DNA from: JAVJUS01 sp040220455
Lineage (GTDB): Bacteria; Pseudomonadota; Alphaproteobacteria; DSM-16000; Inquilinaceae
Length of the DNA: 64,000 bases
Direction: 5' to 3'
Assembly (NCBI GenBank): GCA_040220455.1
Contig: JAVJUS010000094.1
Coordinates: forward strand, 124,001-188,000
The position numbers were made by a program, and so were the translations under genes. This document shows positions 9,079 to 19,500 of this stretch, one piece after another; position 1 is the first letter of the stretch; each line of letters starts with the position of its first letter. Below the pieces are notes generated by a model, which worked only from the letters and a program-made list of their open reading frames with translations, had not been told where the DNA came from and searched no databases.

Positions 9079-10117
9079 CGCCGGCGCGCGGGCCGAGACC
9101 GCGCCGCGCCGCCGGCCGGGCCTGTCCGCCATGCCTCGCTTCCGGCCGCGCTTTCCATGGCTGACCGGCGATCTCCAGACCCTGCGCAACACGGTGGTCC
9201 ATCGTGGCGGTCGTGTGCCGCTGCCGATCGAGGGCCCGCCGGGCGAGCGGCTGAGCTTCGAGATGCCCGACGGCACGGGCGACATGCTGCTCGCCACGCT
9301 CGACCATCCGACCGAGCCGCGCCCCGGCCGTCCACTGGTCGTCCTGATCCACGGGCTGACCGGCTGCGAGGACAGCCTCTATCTCCGGGCCTCGGCGGCG
9401 GCGCTGCTCGGTGCCGGGTATCCGGTCCTGCGCCTCAACCTGCGCGGCGCCGGGCCGTCGCGGGCGGTGTGCAAGTTCCAGTACCACGCCGGCCGGACGG
9501 AGGATCTGGCCGCCGTCCTCGATCGGCTCTGGGCCGGGGCGACGCCCGACGGGATCGTCGCCGTGGGCTATTCGCTGGGCGGCAACATGCTGCTCAAGCT
9601 GCTGGGCGAGCGGGGCCGGCGGGTGCCGCTGCGCGCCGCCGTCTCGGTCTCCGCGCCGATCGACCTCAGGGCGACGCAGCTCCGGATCATGGCGCCGCGC
9701 AACGCCCTCTACCAGCACTACATTCTGCGCCGGATGATCGCCGAGGCGACCGGCGGGGCGGCGGCCTGGACGATGCAGGAGAAGAAGCGCGCCCGGGCGA
9801 TCCGCACGGTCTACGCCTTCGACGACAGTTTCGTCGCGCCGAAGAACGGCTTCGGCACGGCGGAGCGCTACTACGCGCAATGCAGCGCCCGGCAGTTCCT
9901 CGACTCGATCGAGGTCCCGACGCTGGTGATCCATGCCCGCGACGACCCCTGGATCCCCTCGGGGGCCTATCTCTCCTACGACTGGGCACGCAATGCGCGC
10001 CTGACGCCGCTGCTGCCGCGCGGCGGCGGGCATGTCGGCTTCCACGACGCCGCTGGGCCGCCCGCCTGGCACGATCGGGCGATCCTCGCCTGGCTGGAGG
10101 ACCGGATCGGGCCGTGA
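9071..10117 (+). CDS. YheT-like alpha/beta hydrolase
   Basis: Member of the YheT/COG0429 hydrolase family, 348 residues. It begins with the family's RFRPRFPWLTGDLQTLRN segment (23-40), then HGLTG (94-98), the nucleophile elbow GYSLGGNML (Ser168), the acid in HARDDPWIP (about 300) and the catalytic His in GGGHVGF (about 329). In E. coli YheT the physiological substrate is not firmly known; esterase activity is expected. The ATG at 9071 lies inside the end of the preceding hydrolase gene. A GTG at 9059 is a less likely start. Confidence 0.85.
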   Translation: MPDAGARAETAPRRRPGLSAMPRFRPRFPWLTGDLQTLRNTVVHRGGRVPLPIEGPPGERLSFEMPDGTGDMLLATLDHPTEPRPGRPLVVLIHGLTGCEDSLYLRASAAALLGAGYPVLRLNLRGAGPSRAVCKFQYHAGRTEDLAAVLDRLWAGATPDGIVAVGYSLGGNMLLKLLGERGRRVPLRAAVSVSAPIDLRATQLRIMAPRNALYQHYILRRMIAEATGGAAAWTMQEKKRARAIRTVYAFDDSFVAPKNGFGTAERYYAQCSARQFLDSIEVPTLVIHARDDPWIPSGAYLSYDWARNARLTPLLPRGGGHVGFHDAAGPPAWHDRAILAWLEDRIGP

Positions 10118-10130
10118 GGCGGCGCCGCGC

Positions 10131-10895
10131 TCAGTTCCGCGCCATGTCGGTGGACAGCAGCACCTCGAACGGCGTCGGGTCGACCGTCACTGGGGCGGTG
10201 AACGGATGGTTCGTCGCCAGGATGATGAACATCACCAGCCCGTTGAAGACGGCGAAGGCGGTCATCAGGAAGAGATGCGCCGGGGTCGGGCGGAAGACGA
10301 AATAGGGCAGGGCGACCAGGAAGAAGCCGATCACGGCGACCGACCAGAACAACCCGGATAGGCTGCGCGCCGCGCCGAAGCGCCGCTGCTCCCGGTATTC
10401 GGCAATCGCCTGGATCCGATCGAGAATCTGGCCGCGAAGATACGCCTGCCGGGGCGTCTCCGGCGTGAGGTCGAGCGCGACGTCGTAGAGCGCCTGCCAG
10501 GCCGCCCAGGCCTCCCCGCTCAGACGGCGTTCGGCGAGGCGGGGCCACTCGTCCTCGATCACCGCGCGGGTGTAGACGACGACGTCGGTGCGCGCCTCGT
10601 CCGCCGGGGTCGTGCCGTAGCGGGCGAGGTCGTAGTAAACGTCCGTAAGCGCCGTCGCCTCGGTCGCCACGCCGTCGCGCAAGCCGACCAGCGAGACCTG
10701 GGCGTCGGCGAAGACGAGCGCGAGGATCAGGGCGTGCAGACCGCCGATCCGGAACAGGACCGAGCCGGCCAGCCGCTCGGTCTCCTCCTCGACCGTGAAG
10801 ACGCGGCGCAGAATCGCATAAGGCCCGAAGGAGAGCAGGAGCGCGCCTGCCACGAAGACGGCGAGCGTGATCGGCCAGGGCAGGTCGAGCGGCAT
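10131..10895 (-). CDS. DUF4239 (bestrophin-like) membrane protein
   Basis: Integral membrane protein of 254 residues with two hydrophobic segments near the N-terminus (about 8-28 and 45-66), a soluble helical middle rich in Arg and Glu, and two further segments (about 178-198 and 208-232). This layout and the central LTDVYYDLARY-type region match DUF4239, a bestrophin-like family of unknown transport role. It converges on the YheT-like gene with 13 bases between stops. It probably has its own transcript. Confidence 0.75.
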   Translation of the reverse strand: MPLDLPWPITLAVFVAGALLLSFGPYAILRRVFTVEEETERLAGSVLFRIGGLHALILALVFADAQVSLVGLRDGVATEATALTDVYYDLARYGTTPADEARTDVVVYTRAVIEDEWPRLAERRLSGEAWAAWQALYDVALDLTPETPRQAYLRGQILDRIQAIAEYREQRRFGAARSLSGLFWSVAVIGFFLVALPYFVFRPTPAHLFLMTAFAVFNGLVMFIILATNHPFTAPVTVDPTPFEVLLSTDMARN

Positions 10896-11022
10896 GCGCG
10901 GGTGTCCCTCGATGGGATGCCCGGCCGGCGCGCGGGCCCTGGGCGCCTTTACGACACCCCGGCGCGCTAGTCCAGCCGTTACGCGCGCATGCGCCGTCCG
11001 GCCGAGAACAAGGGAGAGGCGC

Positions 11023-12312
11023 TCAGCCGCCCAGATCGGTCAGGATCGTCGCCTCGAAGCCGGCCATGGCCAGTTCCTCGACGATGCGCGCCACGTGCTG
11101 GCGGTCCCGTGTCTCGACCACCACGTCGATATCCGCGCGCTTGACCGGCAGGTCGTAGAACAGGCGCTGGTGGTAGACCTCGACGATGTTGCCGCCGGTG
11201 TTGCCGACGACGCCGGAGACCTTGGCCAGCACGCCGGGCGCGTCGTCGATCTCCACCCGGAGCCGGACGAGCTGGCCCGCCCGGGCGAGCCCGCGCATGA
11301 GGATCGAGGACAGGACCCGCGCGTCGATATTGCCGCCGCAGGCCGGCGTGACCACGCGCCGCCCGGCGAAGCGATCCGGCCGGGCCGCGATGGCGGCGAG
11401 CCCGGCCGCGCCCGCGCCCTCCACCTGGAGCTTCTGCACGCGGAGCAACGTGTGCACCGCGTCCTCGATCCGGGCTTCGTCGACGATCAGGATGTCGTCG
11501 ACCAGCGCGCGCACGATCGGCAGCGTAATCCCGCCCGGGCTCTTGACCGCGATGCCCTCGGCCAGCGTGGCGCCGGTGTAGGCGACGCCGGTGCGCCCGG
11601 CCAGCGCGTCCGACATGGAGGCGAAGCTCGCCACCTCGACGCCGGTGATCCGGATCGCCGGGTTCAGCGTGCGCGCGGCGATCGCGATGCCGGAAATGAT
11701 GCCGCCGCCGCCGATCGGCACGACGATGTCGTCGATTCCGGCCACCGCCTCCAGGATCTCGAGCCCGATCGTGCCCTGGCCGGCGACGATGGCCGGGTCG
11801 TCATAGGGGTGGATCAGGGTCAGCCCCTGCTCGGCGACCAGCCGTTCGACCGCGGGCCGGGCGTCGTCCAGGCTTTCGCCCTGCAGGACGACGGTCGCGC
11901 CGCACGCCTCGGTCCGCGCGACCTTGGTGAACGGCGTCAGGCGCGGCATGACGATGGTCGCCGGGATGCCCAGCCGCTTGGCGTGGTAGGCCACGCCTTG
12001 GGCGTGGTTGCCGGCCGACATGGCGATGATGCCGCGCTCGCGCTGCTCCGGCGTCAGCGCCTTGAGCCGGTTGAGCGCGCCGCGCTCCTTGAAGGAGCCG
12101 GTGGCGTGCAGCGTCTCGAGCTTGAGGTGGAGGTCGCAGCCGTACCATTCGGAGAGCACCGGCGCCGGGATCGTCGGCGTGACCATCACCTCGCCGGCGA
12201 TCGCCTCGCGCGCCGCCCGGATCGCGGCGAGGTCGACCGGCAGCGTGTCGAGCCCGAGCGCGTCGGCCGCGCGGTCCGGGGACTCCGGGGCAGAGGCTGG
12301 CAGGGACGTCAT
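11023..12312 (-). CDS. ilvA: Threonine ammonia-lyase with C-terminal ACT domain
   Basis: PLP enzyme that deaminates L-threonine to 2-oxobutanoate, feeding isoleucine synthesis or threonine breakdown. The 429-residue protein shows the PLP lysine in TGSFKERGA (Lys75), SAGNHAQGVA (99-108) and the phosphate-binding glycine loop GGGGIISG (about 205). The C-terminal 80 residues form a single ACT domain (RLRVEIDDAPGVL onwards), typical of the short biosynthetic/catabolic alphaproteobacterial enzymes (about 400-430 residues) rather than the 510-residue E. coli IlvA with two ACT-like domains. The start ATG at 12312 removes an unlikely upstream extension. Confidence 0.9.
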   Translation of the reverse strand: MTSLPASAPESPDRAADALGLDTLPVDLAAIRAAREAIAGEVMVTPTIPAPVLSEWYGCDLHLKLETLHATGSFKERGALNRLKALTPEQRERGIIAMSAGNHAQGVAYHAKRLGIPATIVMPRLTPFTKVARTEACGATVVLQGESLDDARPAVERLVAEQGLTLIHPYDDPAIVAGQGTIGLEILEAVAGIDDIVVPIGGGGIISGIAIAARTLNPAIRITGVEVASFASMSDALAGRTGVAYTGATLAEGIAVKSPGGITLPIVRALVDDILIVDEARIEDAVHTLLRVQKLQVEGAGAAGLAAIAARPDRFAGRRVVTPACGGNIDARVLSSILMRGLARAGQLVRLRVEIDDAPGVLAKVSGVVGNTGGNIVEVYHQRLFYDLPVKRADIDVVVETRDRQHVARIVEELAMAGFEATILTDLGG

Positions 12313-12438
12313 GGCGGACCTCGGGCGGCCGTCGAACAGCGGGGCGGGCGTCCCAGCATCCTCGCGCCACGACCCGCCGGCCGCTAGCCCCCGCGCGACG
12401 CGTTCTGACGAGCGCGCGGTGGGGCGGCGAGCGAGGGA

Positions 12439-12567
12439 GCCGTTGCGCACCGCTTCGCGCTGGGCAACCTACGCCTCCGGTCCGGTCCCCGTAGGTCGCC
12501 CACGGCCGGAGGCCGTGCGCGACGGGGCCTGCTGTGCCGTTGCGCAGCGCTTTGCGCTGGGCAACCT
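12439..12567. repeat. Pair of 32-bp direct repeats flanking small hairpins
   Basis: The 312-base gap between ilvA and the acylase gene (12313-12624) has no credible gene. It contains two direct copies of a 32-base unit (12439-12470 and 12536-12567) that differ at two positions, both beginning GCCGTTGCGCA and ending GCGCTGGGCAACCT. Between them lie nested inverted repeats: CCTACG with CGTAGG, and CACGGCC-GGA-GGCCGTG at 12501-12517. This looks like a small dispersed intergenic repeat element rather than a regulatory site. Copies elsewhere in the genome cannot be checked here. Confidence 0.6.
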
Positions 12568-12624
12568 GCGAGAGCGCGTGGTGGCGTGGGCGAGCAGGCC
12601 GGGCTTCGACCCGACACGCCCCCG

Positions 12625-15006
12625 CTACTCCTCGGTAGGGCGCAGGGTCAGGGTGCCGAGGCCGCGTTCGGCGAGGTCGGCGGGGGACCCGGCGAGGGTG
12701 ACGTGCTCGCCGTCGCGCCAGCGTTCGACGAAGTCGCCGTAATGGGGCGAGAGCACGTTGCCCGACTGCCCGGTGGCGATGACGAAGCGCGAGAGCGTCA
12801 GGTCCGACAGGTCGTGGAAGACGCGCAGCCCGGCACCGTGCTGGTGGCGGAACGGCCGGTCGGAGTCGAGGCTCCAGAACGCCCCGCGATTGACCGTGTA
12901 GGGTCCGCCGTCGGTCTCGATCGCCAGGCCGAACAGCCGGTCGAGTCCGGGGATGAAGCCGAAGATCTCGTGGCCCAGCGGCGCCACGTGCGCCTCGCCC
13001 CAGCGCCAGGCCTGGACGTCGTCGCCCTGGGCCTCGACCAGCTCCTCGATCGCCGCGCGCAGGCTGCGCTGAAGCATGTCGGCGCAGGTCTCCTCGATGC
13101 CCTCGGTGCGCACGTCGTCGCACCAGTCCAGCCTTTCGGTCAGCATGCGCTTGACGACGCTCGGCCGGAGGCCCCAGTAGTCCTCGAAGAGCGGGCCGAG
13201 CTCGTCGGCGTAGAGGGCTCGGTTGAGCTCCTTGAGCCAGGCGGCGAAGACCAGCGGCTCCGGCCGCTCCCGGTCCATGTGGTAGTCCCAGCGCCGCAGC
13301 ATGGCCAGCGCGTCGGCCGCCCGCGCGTCCTCGGCCCGCGCCTCCAGCATCAGCGGCAGCAGGTCGGCGGCGGCCAGCGAGCGCGTGTCGAGGGCGAGAG
13401 CGATCGAGTCCGCGATGCCGTGCGCGTCGTCGGCGGCCAGCACCTCCTCGATCCGCCGGGCGCGGTAGGGCTCGGCGTAGTCGTGGGCGATCAGGTAGGG
13501 GTAGTCCGGCCCGACCGGCGCGTTGTTGGCGTTGGCGAGGAAACCGGCCTCCGGGTCGCGCGCCCGGGGCAGGGCGTCGAACGGGATCGTGCCGATCCAG
13601 TCGTATTCGCCGGTCCAGCCCGGCACGGGGGACAGGCCGTCACCGGCCTTGCGGATCGGCACCCGGCCCGGCGTGACGAAGCCGAAGGTGCCCTCGGTGT
13701 CGGCGTAGACCAGGTTCTGCTGGGGCGCGCCCCAGAGCCGCATGGCGTCCAGGAAGCTTTCCCAGTCGGTCGCCTGGTTCATCCGCCAGATGGCTTCCGC
13801 CGTGCGGTCCGTCGGATCGAGCGCCGTGAAGGCCAGCGCCACGACCTCGTCCGGCCCGGCGACGGTGGCGAAGTCCTCGTCCAGGTCGGAGACCACGGGC
13901 CCGTGGCGCGTCTCGCGCACCGTCAGCGTGATCGGGTCGCCGCCGCGCACCTCGATGACCTCCTCGCGGGTGGTGAAGGCGCGGCTGCCGTCCGGCGTCA
14001 GGTAGCGCGAAGGGTCCTCGGGATCGACCTTCTCGACGAACAGGTCCTGCACGTCGCCGCCGGTCGTCGTCAGCCCCCAGGCGATGTGGCCGTTGTGCCC
14101 GATCACCATGGCCGGCACGCCCGCCACCGTGGCGCCGACCAGCGTCGTCTCCGGCGTCTCGATTCGCGCGAGGTACCACAGCGCCGGGGTCGACAGCCGC
14201 AGATGCGGGTCGTTGGCCAGCACCGGCATGCCCGACGCCGTGCGCCCGCCGCCCACGACCCACTCGTTGGACGCGGTCGAGGGGCCGAGATCCGGCAGCG
14301 AGTCCCAAAGGCCGTCGAGCGCCGCGCGTTCCAGCATGCCGGGCGCGAGCGTCGCGGGCTCGGTCCCCACGGCATCGGGGAACAGGTCGTCGAGCGCCCC
14401 GGGCCCCAGCGCCTCGGCGAAGCGCGCGCGCTCGATCTCCTGGCGCCAGTTGCCTGTGAGCTGCAGCGCGATCAGCTTGGCCCAGACCAGGCTGTCGGCC
14501 GGCGTCCAGGGCTCCGGCTCGGTCCTCAGGATGGCGTATTCCGGCGGCAGCGCGCCCTCGCGCGTCTCCAGCCAGGTGTTCACCCCGGCGGTATAGGCGT
14601 CGACGATCGTACGCAGCCCGTCCGGCGCCTGCTCGTAGGCCCGCTCGGCGAGGCGGTAGACGCCCAGCGTCCGGGTCAGCCGGTCGAAGCCCAGCGCCCG
14701 CTCGCCCATCAGCGCCGCCAGCTCGCCCGCGCCGGCGCGGCGGCGGAGGTCCATCTGGAACATCCGGTCCTGGGCGTGGACATAGCCGAGCGCGAAGAAG
14801 GCGTCGGCCTCGTTGCCGGCGAAGATGTGGGGCACCGCGTTCTCGTCGCGGATCACCTGGACGGGCGCACGCAGGCCGTCGAGCCGGAGGGTCGTGTCGT
14901 AGTCGGGAAGCCCGGTGCGCAGCCAGAAATAGCCGCCGACCAGCAGGATGGCGAGAAGCGCGACCAGGACGAGCAGCCCGCGGCCGAGCCAGCGCAGGAC
15001 CTTCAT
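12625..15006 (-). CDS. Penicillin-acylase family protein (Ntn hydrolase), membrane-anchored
   Basis: Periplasmic amide hydrolase of the penicillin/acyl-homoserine-lactone acylase family, made as a 793-residue precursor. A hydrophobic segment at about 8-27 acts as signal or anchor. The alpha chain contains the conserved GYVHAQDRMFQMDLRRR region (74-90). Autocleavage is expected before Ser246 in TASNEWV, which would be the N-terminal nucleophile of the beta chain. Later motifs such as GHNGHIAWGLTTT fit the family. An ATG at 15006 was preferred to a GTG two codons upstream. Substrate cannot be assigned; beta-lactams, acyl-homoserine lactones and other N-acyl compounds are all possible. Confidence 0.88.
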   Translation of the reverse strand: MKVLRWLGRGLLVLVALLAILLVGGYFWLRTGLPDYDTTLRLDGLRAPVQVIRDENAVPHIFAGNEADAFFALGYVHAQDRMFQMDLRRRAGAGELAALMGERALGFDRLTRTLGVYRLAERAYEQAPDGLRTIVDAYTAGVNTWLETREGALPPEYAILRTEPEPWTPADSLVWAKLIALQLTGNWRQEIERARFAEALGPGALDDLFPDAVGTEPATLAPGMLERAALDGLWDSLPDLGPSTASNEWVVGGGRTASGMPVLANDPHLRLSTPALWYLARIETPETTLVGATVAGVPAMVIGHNGHIAWGLTTTGGDVQDLFVEKVDPEDPSRYLTPDGSRAFTTREEVIEVRGGDPITLTVRETRHGPVVSDLDEDFATVAGPDEVVALAFTALDPTDRTAEAIWRMNQATDWESFLDAMRLWGAPQQNLVYADTEGTFGFVTPGRVPIRKAGDGLSPVPGWTGEYDWIGTIPFDALPRARDPEAGFLANANNAPVGPDYPYLIAHDYAEPYRARRIEEVLAADDAHGIADSIALALDTRSLAAADLLPLMLEARAEDARAADALAMLRRWDYHMDRERPEPLVFAAWLKELNRALYADELGPLFEDYWGLRPSVVKRMLTERLDWCDDVRTEGIEETCADMLQRSLRAAIEELVEAQGDDVQAWRWGEAHVAPLGHEIFGFIPGLDRLFGLAIETDGGPYTVNRGAFWSLDSDRPFRHQHGAGLRVFHDLSDLTLSRFVIATGQSGNVLSPHYGDFVERWRDGEHVTLAGSPADLAERGLGTLTLRPTEE

Positions 15007-15186
15007 CGGCACCGGGACCCCGCGCGTCGAAGAGGGGAGAACGCGGCGGCCGGCGGGCGCGGAGCCGCGGCGGTGCCGGGGGAGGACAAGGCGGGCATCA
15101 CGTCTGGCGTTGTATCCGACTCGCCGCGGGCCGCCAAGCCCGGGCGCATGCGGGAAGCGGCGGCAAGACGGCGCGCCGGCGCCGGC

Positions 15187-16371
15187 TCACGGGCCCGAGG
15201 CCGCGCTGTCCGCGCCGACGCCCAGCTCGGCCAGGATCGCGGCGCGGTCGGCGTCGAGCGGCGGCACCCGGCCGCGGGTCGGTGGGTCGGCCGCGGCGGA
15301 GAGCTTGATCGGGTTGCCGGCCATGCGCATCGGCGTCTCGCCGTCCAGCGCGTCGACCACCATGTTCCGCGCGCGGATTTGCGGGTCGTCCAGCGCCTGG
15401 GCGACGTCGTTGATCGGCCCGCAGGGCACGCCCGCCTCGCCAAGCGCGGCCAGCCAGTCGGCCGACGGGCGCTCCGCCAGGATCGCCTCGACCGCCTGCT
15501 TCAGGTCCTCGACATTGCGCGTGCGGGCGTTGTTGTCGACGAAGCGCGGGTCGTCGGCGAGGCCCGGCCGGCCGAGCGCGCCGCACAGCCGCTCGAACAG
15601 GGTGTCGTTGCCCGCGGCGATGACGATGTGGCCGTCGGCCGTGGCATAGGCCTCGAACGGCGTGATCGAGGGATGGCGCGCGCCCATCGGGCCGGGGACC
15701 GACCCGGTCGCGAAATAGCGCGCGATGGCGTTTTCCAGGATCGCCACCTGGCAGTCGAGCATGGCGACGTCGACTTTCTGCCCGCGCCCGGTCGCATGGC
15801 GCTGGTGCAGGGCGGAGACGATGCCGATCGCGGTGAACAGGCCGGCGGTGATGTCGCCGACGGAGGTGCCGACCCGGGTCGGCGGCCCGCCGGCGTGGCC
15901 GGTCAGGCTCATGATTCCGCCCATGGCCTGGACCACCATGTCGTAGGCCGGCCGTCCGGCATAGGGCCCGGAATGCCCGAAGCCGCTGACCGCCGCGTAG
16001 ATCAGGCGGGGCCAGCGGCCGTGCATCTCCGGCCAGCCGTAGCCGAGCCGCTCCATCGTGCCGGGACGGTAGTTCTCGACCAGCACGTCGGCGCGTTCGG
16101 CCAGCGTCTCGAGGATGCGCCGGTCCGCCTCGGCCTTGAGGTCGAGCACGATCGAGCGCTTGCCCCGGTTGAGCGAGGCGAAATAGGCCGACCGGCCCTC
16201 GACGAACGGCCCGAAATGCCGGGCGTCGTCGCCGCCCGGCGGCTCGACCTTGATCACGCTCGCGCCCAGGTCGGCGAGGACCATGGTGCAGTAGGGGCCG
16301 GCGAGCACGCGGCTCAGGTCCAGGACCAGCGTCCCGCTCAGCGGGCCGTCGGTCTCGTGCGGGGCGGACAT
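15187..16371 (-). CDS. CaiB/BaiF-type (class III) CoA-transferase
   Basis: Transfers coenzyme A between organic acids without a ping-pong acyl-enzyme typical of class I. The 394-residue protein starts with LVLDLSRVLAGPYCTMVLADLGA (in part residues 15-37), has SLNRGKRSIVLDLK (67-79), VENYRPGTMERLGYG (98-112) and the catalytic aspartate in RPAYDMVVQAMGG (Asp144). The length is normal. It stands alone, divergent from putA, with no acyl-CoA dehydrogenase beside it, so the acid substrate is unknown; an Ala/Asp-rich C-terminus adds nothing recognisable. Confidence 0.9.
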   Translation of the reverse strand: MSAPHETDGPLSGTLVLDLSRVLAGPYCTMVLADLGASVIKVEPPGGDDARHFGPFVEGRSAYFASLNRGKRSIVLDLKAEADRRILETLAERADVLVENYRPGTMERLGYGWPEMHGRWPRLIYAAVSGFGHSGPYAGRPAYDMVVQAMGGIMSLTGHAGGPPTRVGTSVGDITAGLFTAIGIVSALHQRHATGRGQKVDVAMLDCQVAILENAIARYFATGSVPGPMGARHPSITPFEAYATADGHIVIAAGNDTLFERLCGALGRPGLADDPRFVDNNARTRNVEDLKQAVEAILAERPSADWLAALGEAGVPCGPINDVAQALDDPQIRARNMVVDALDGETPMRMAGNPIKLSAAADPPTRGRVPPLDADRAAILAELGVGADSAASGP

Positions 16372-16504
16372 GGGCGGGTCTCCGGAGGCCGGGCCGGCGC
16401 GCGGCCGCAGCGGTCGCGAAACGTCGAGATGTCAAGGCTGCCCCGCACCGGGGCGTTTGGCAACCACCGGTCGCGCCGCCGGGGGCTCGACGTAAGCGCT
16501 GAGC

Positions 16505-19500
16505 ATGTCAGTATCCCTGCTTTCGAACCCCTTCCGAACCCGCGTGACCGCCATGACCCGCTTCGCCGACAATCCGCTGCCGCGCCACGACGGCACCCGC
16601 GCCGCCATCGACCGCGCCTACCGCATGGACGAGACCGTCGCGGTCGACGACCTGTGCGCCCGGGCCTTCCAGCCCGCCGCGACCCGAGAGCGGATCGAGG
16701 CGCGCGCCGCCGCCCTGGTGGAGGGGGTGCGCGCCAACCGGCGGGTCTTCGGCGGGCTCGACGCCTTCCTCAACGAATACGGGCTGTCGACCAAGGAGGG
16801 CGTGGCGCTGATGTGCCTGGCCGAGGCGCTGCTCCGCGTGCCCGACACCGAGACGGCCGACCTGCTGATCGAGGACAAGATCGGCACGGCGGCCTGGGAC
16901 ACCCATGTCGGCAAGGGCGAGAGCCTGTTCGTCAACGCCTCGACCTGGGCGCTGATGCTCACCGGCCGCATCGTCAAGCCGGGCGACGCCATGTCGGGCG
17001 AGCGCCTGGCCGAGCCGCCGCGCTCGCTGCTCGACCGGCTGATGCGCCGGATGGGCGAGCCGGTGATCCGGGAGGCGCTCAAGCACGCCATGCGGATCCT
17101 GGGCCGCCAGTTCGTCATGGGCCGCACCATCGGCGAGGCGCTGGAGCGGGCCAGGGCGTCGGAGCGCCAGGGCTACCGCTACAGTTACGACATGCTGGGC
17201 GAGGCGGCCCGCACCCATGCCGACGCCGAGCACTACTACGAGGCCTACCGCAAGGCGATCGACGCCATCGGCAAGGCGGCGCGCGGCCGCGGCCCGGTCG
17301 ACGCGCCCGGCATCTCGGTCAAGCTCTCCGCGCTGCATCCGCGCTACGAGGCGACGCGCCGGGAGGATTGCCTGCCGGTGCTGGTCGAACGGCTCAAGGC
17401 GCTGGCGCTTCAGGCCAAGGCGCACGACATCGGCCTGACCGTGGACGCCGAGGAGGCCGATCGCCTCGACCTCTCCCTCGACGTGATCGAGGCGGTCTAC
17501 GGCGATCGGGAACTCGAGGGCTGGGAGGGCTTCGGCCTCGCCGTCCAGGCCTACCAGAAGCGCGCGATCCGGGTGATCGACTGGCTGACCGAGCTGGTCG
17601 ACCGCCATGGCCGCCGGATGATGGTCCGGCTGGTCAAGGGCGCCTATTGGGACACCGAGATCAAGTTCGCCCAGGAGCGCGGCTTCGACGGCTATCCGGT
17701 ATTCACGCGCAAGGCTTCGACCGACGTGTCGTTTCTGGCCTGCGCCAAGGCGCTGCTCGACCGGCGCGACCGGTTCTACCCGCAATTCGCGACCCACAAC
17801 GCCCACAGCGTCGCCTATGTGCTGGAACACGCCGGCGGCACGGTAGAGGGGTTCGAGTTCCAGCGCCTCCACGGCATGGGGGAGCCGCTCTACGACCAGA
17901 TGGTCGGGGAGGAATTCCCGGTGCGGATCTACGCCCCCGTCGGCGGGCATGAGGAGTTGCTCGCCTATCTGGTGCGCCGCCTGCTCGAGAACGGAGCCAA
18001 CAGCTCCTTCGTCAACCGGCTGCAGGACGACGCGGTGCCGGTCTCGGAGATCGTCGCCGATCCGGTCGCCCATGTCGCCGGGCTCGGCTCCAAGCCGCAT
18101 CCGCGCATTCCGCTGCCGGTCGACCTGTTCGGGGTCGAGCGCAAGAACAGCCGCGGAGTCGACTTCACCGACCCGCAGGCGCTGCGCCCGCTGGTCGCGG
18201 AGATGGACACCGCCGGCGCCGCGCCCTGGCAGGGCGCCCCGATCATCGGCGGCGAGCGGCGCAAGGGCGAGGCACGGCCCGTGGTCGACCCGTCCGACCA
18301 CGACCGGGTGGTCGGGGAAATCGTCTGGGCGACCGCGCGCGACGCGACCGAAGCGCTGGAGCGGGCGCACGGCGCCTGGCGCGCCTGGTCCGACCGGGGC
18401 GGGCCGGCGAGGGCGGAGGTGCTCGACCGCATGGCCGACCTGCTGGAGGCGCGGCGGGGCGAGCTCATGGCGCTGTGCGTGCGAGAGGCCGGCAAGTCGC
18501 TGCCCGACGCCATCGCCGAGGTGCGCGAGGCGGCGGATTTCTGCCGCTACTATGCCCACGAGGCGCGCCGGCACTTCGCCGGCGCGACCGTGCTGCCCGG
18601 CCCGACGGGGGAGGCGAACAGCCTCGCGCTCGGCGGCCGCGGCGTCTTCCTGTGCATCAGCCCGTGGAACTTTCCGCTGGCGATCTTCACAGGCCAGATC
18701 GCCGCCGCGCTCGTCGCCGGCAACGCGGTGATCGCCAAGCCGGCCGAGCAGACCGGCCTCGTCGCCTGCCGGGCGGCGGCGCTGTTCCACGAGGCGGGCG
18801 TGCCCGGCGACGTGCTGCACCTGCTGCCCGGGGACGGGCCGACCATCGGCGGCGCGCTGGTCCGCGACGACCGGATCTCCGGCGTCGCCTTCACCGGCTC
18901 GACCGCCACCGCTCGCGCGATCAATCGTCAGATCGCCGAGCGTGACGGCCCGATCGTGCCGCTGATCGCGGAGACCGGCGGCCAGAACGCGATGATCGTC
19001 GATTCGACCGCCCTGCCGGAGCAGGTGGTCCCGGACATCGTCTCCAGCGCCTTTCACAGCGCCGGCCAGCGCTGCTCGGCCCTGCGCGTGCTGATGGTCC
19101 ATGACGGGGTCGCCGACAAGATGCTGGGGATGCTCGACGGCGCGGTGGCGACCCTTCGCGTCGGCGATCCGGCCCTTCTGGCGACGGATGTCGGCCCGGT
19201 GATCGACGAGGAAGCCCGCTCCATGCTGGAGGGCCATGCCAACCGCATGGCCGCCGAGGGCCGGCTGCTGACGGAGGCCGATACCGGGCCGGAGACGGCG
19301 CGCGGCACGTTCTTCGCCCCCCGCGCCTTCGAGATCGACAGCCTGTCACGCTTGCAGGGGGAGGTCTTCGGCCCGGTGCTGCACGTCCTGCGCTTCACGC
19401 CGGCCACGCTCGACCGGCATCTCGACGACCTGGCGCGCACGGGCTATGGCCTGACGCTCGGCGTCCATTCGCGGATCGAGCGCTTCGCCGAGCAGATCCA

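Noticed and set aside
16440..16454. GCCCCG-CAC-CGGGGC hairpin before putA as an operator or attenuator
   Set aside because: Short GC stems of this kind are common by chance in this genome and no other support was found.
12586..17952. A 1788-codon open frame on the plus strand
   Set aside because: It runs antisense to the acylase and CoA-transferase genes and out of frame through putA, has no coherent domain and a strongly biased Arg/Gly/Asp composition. It is a GC-driven shadow.
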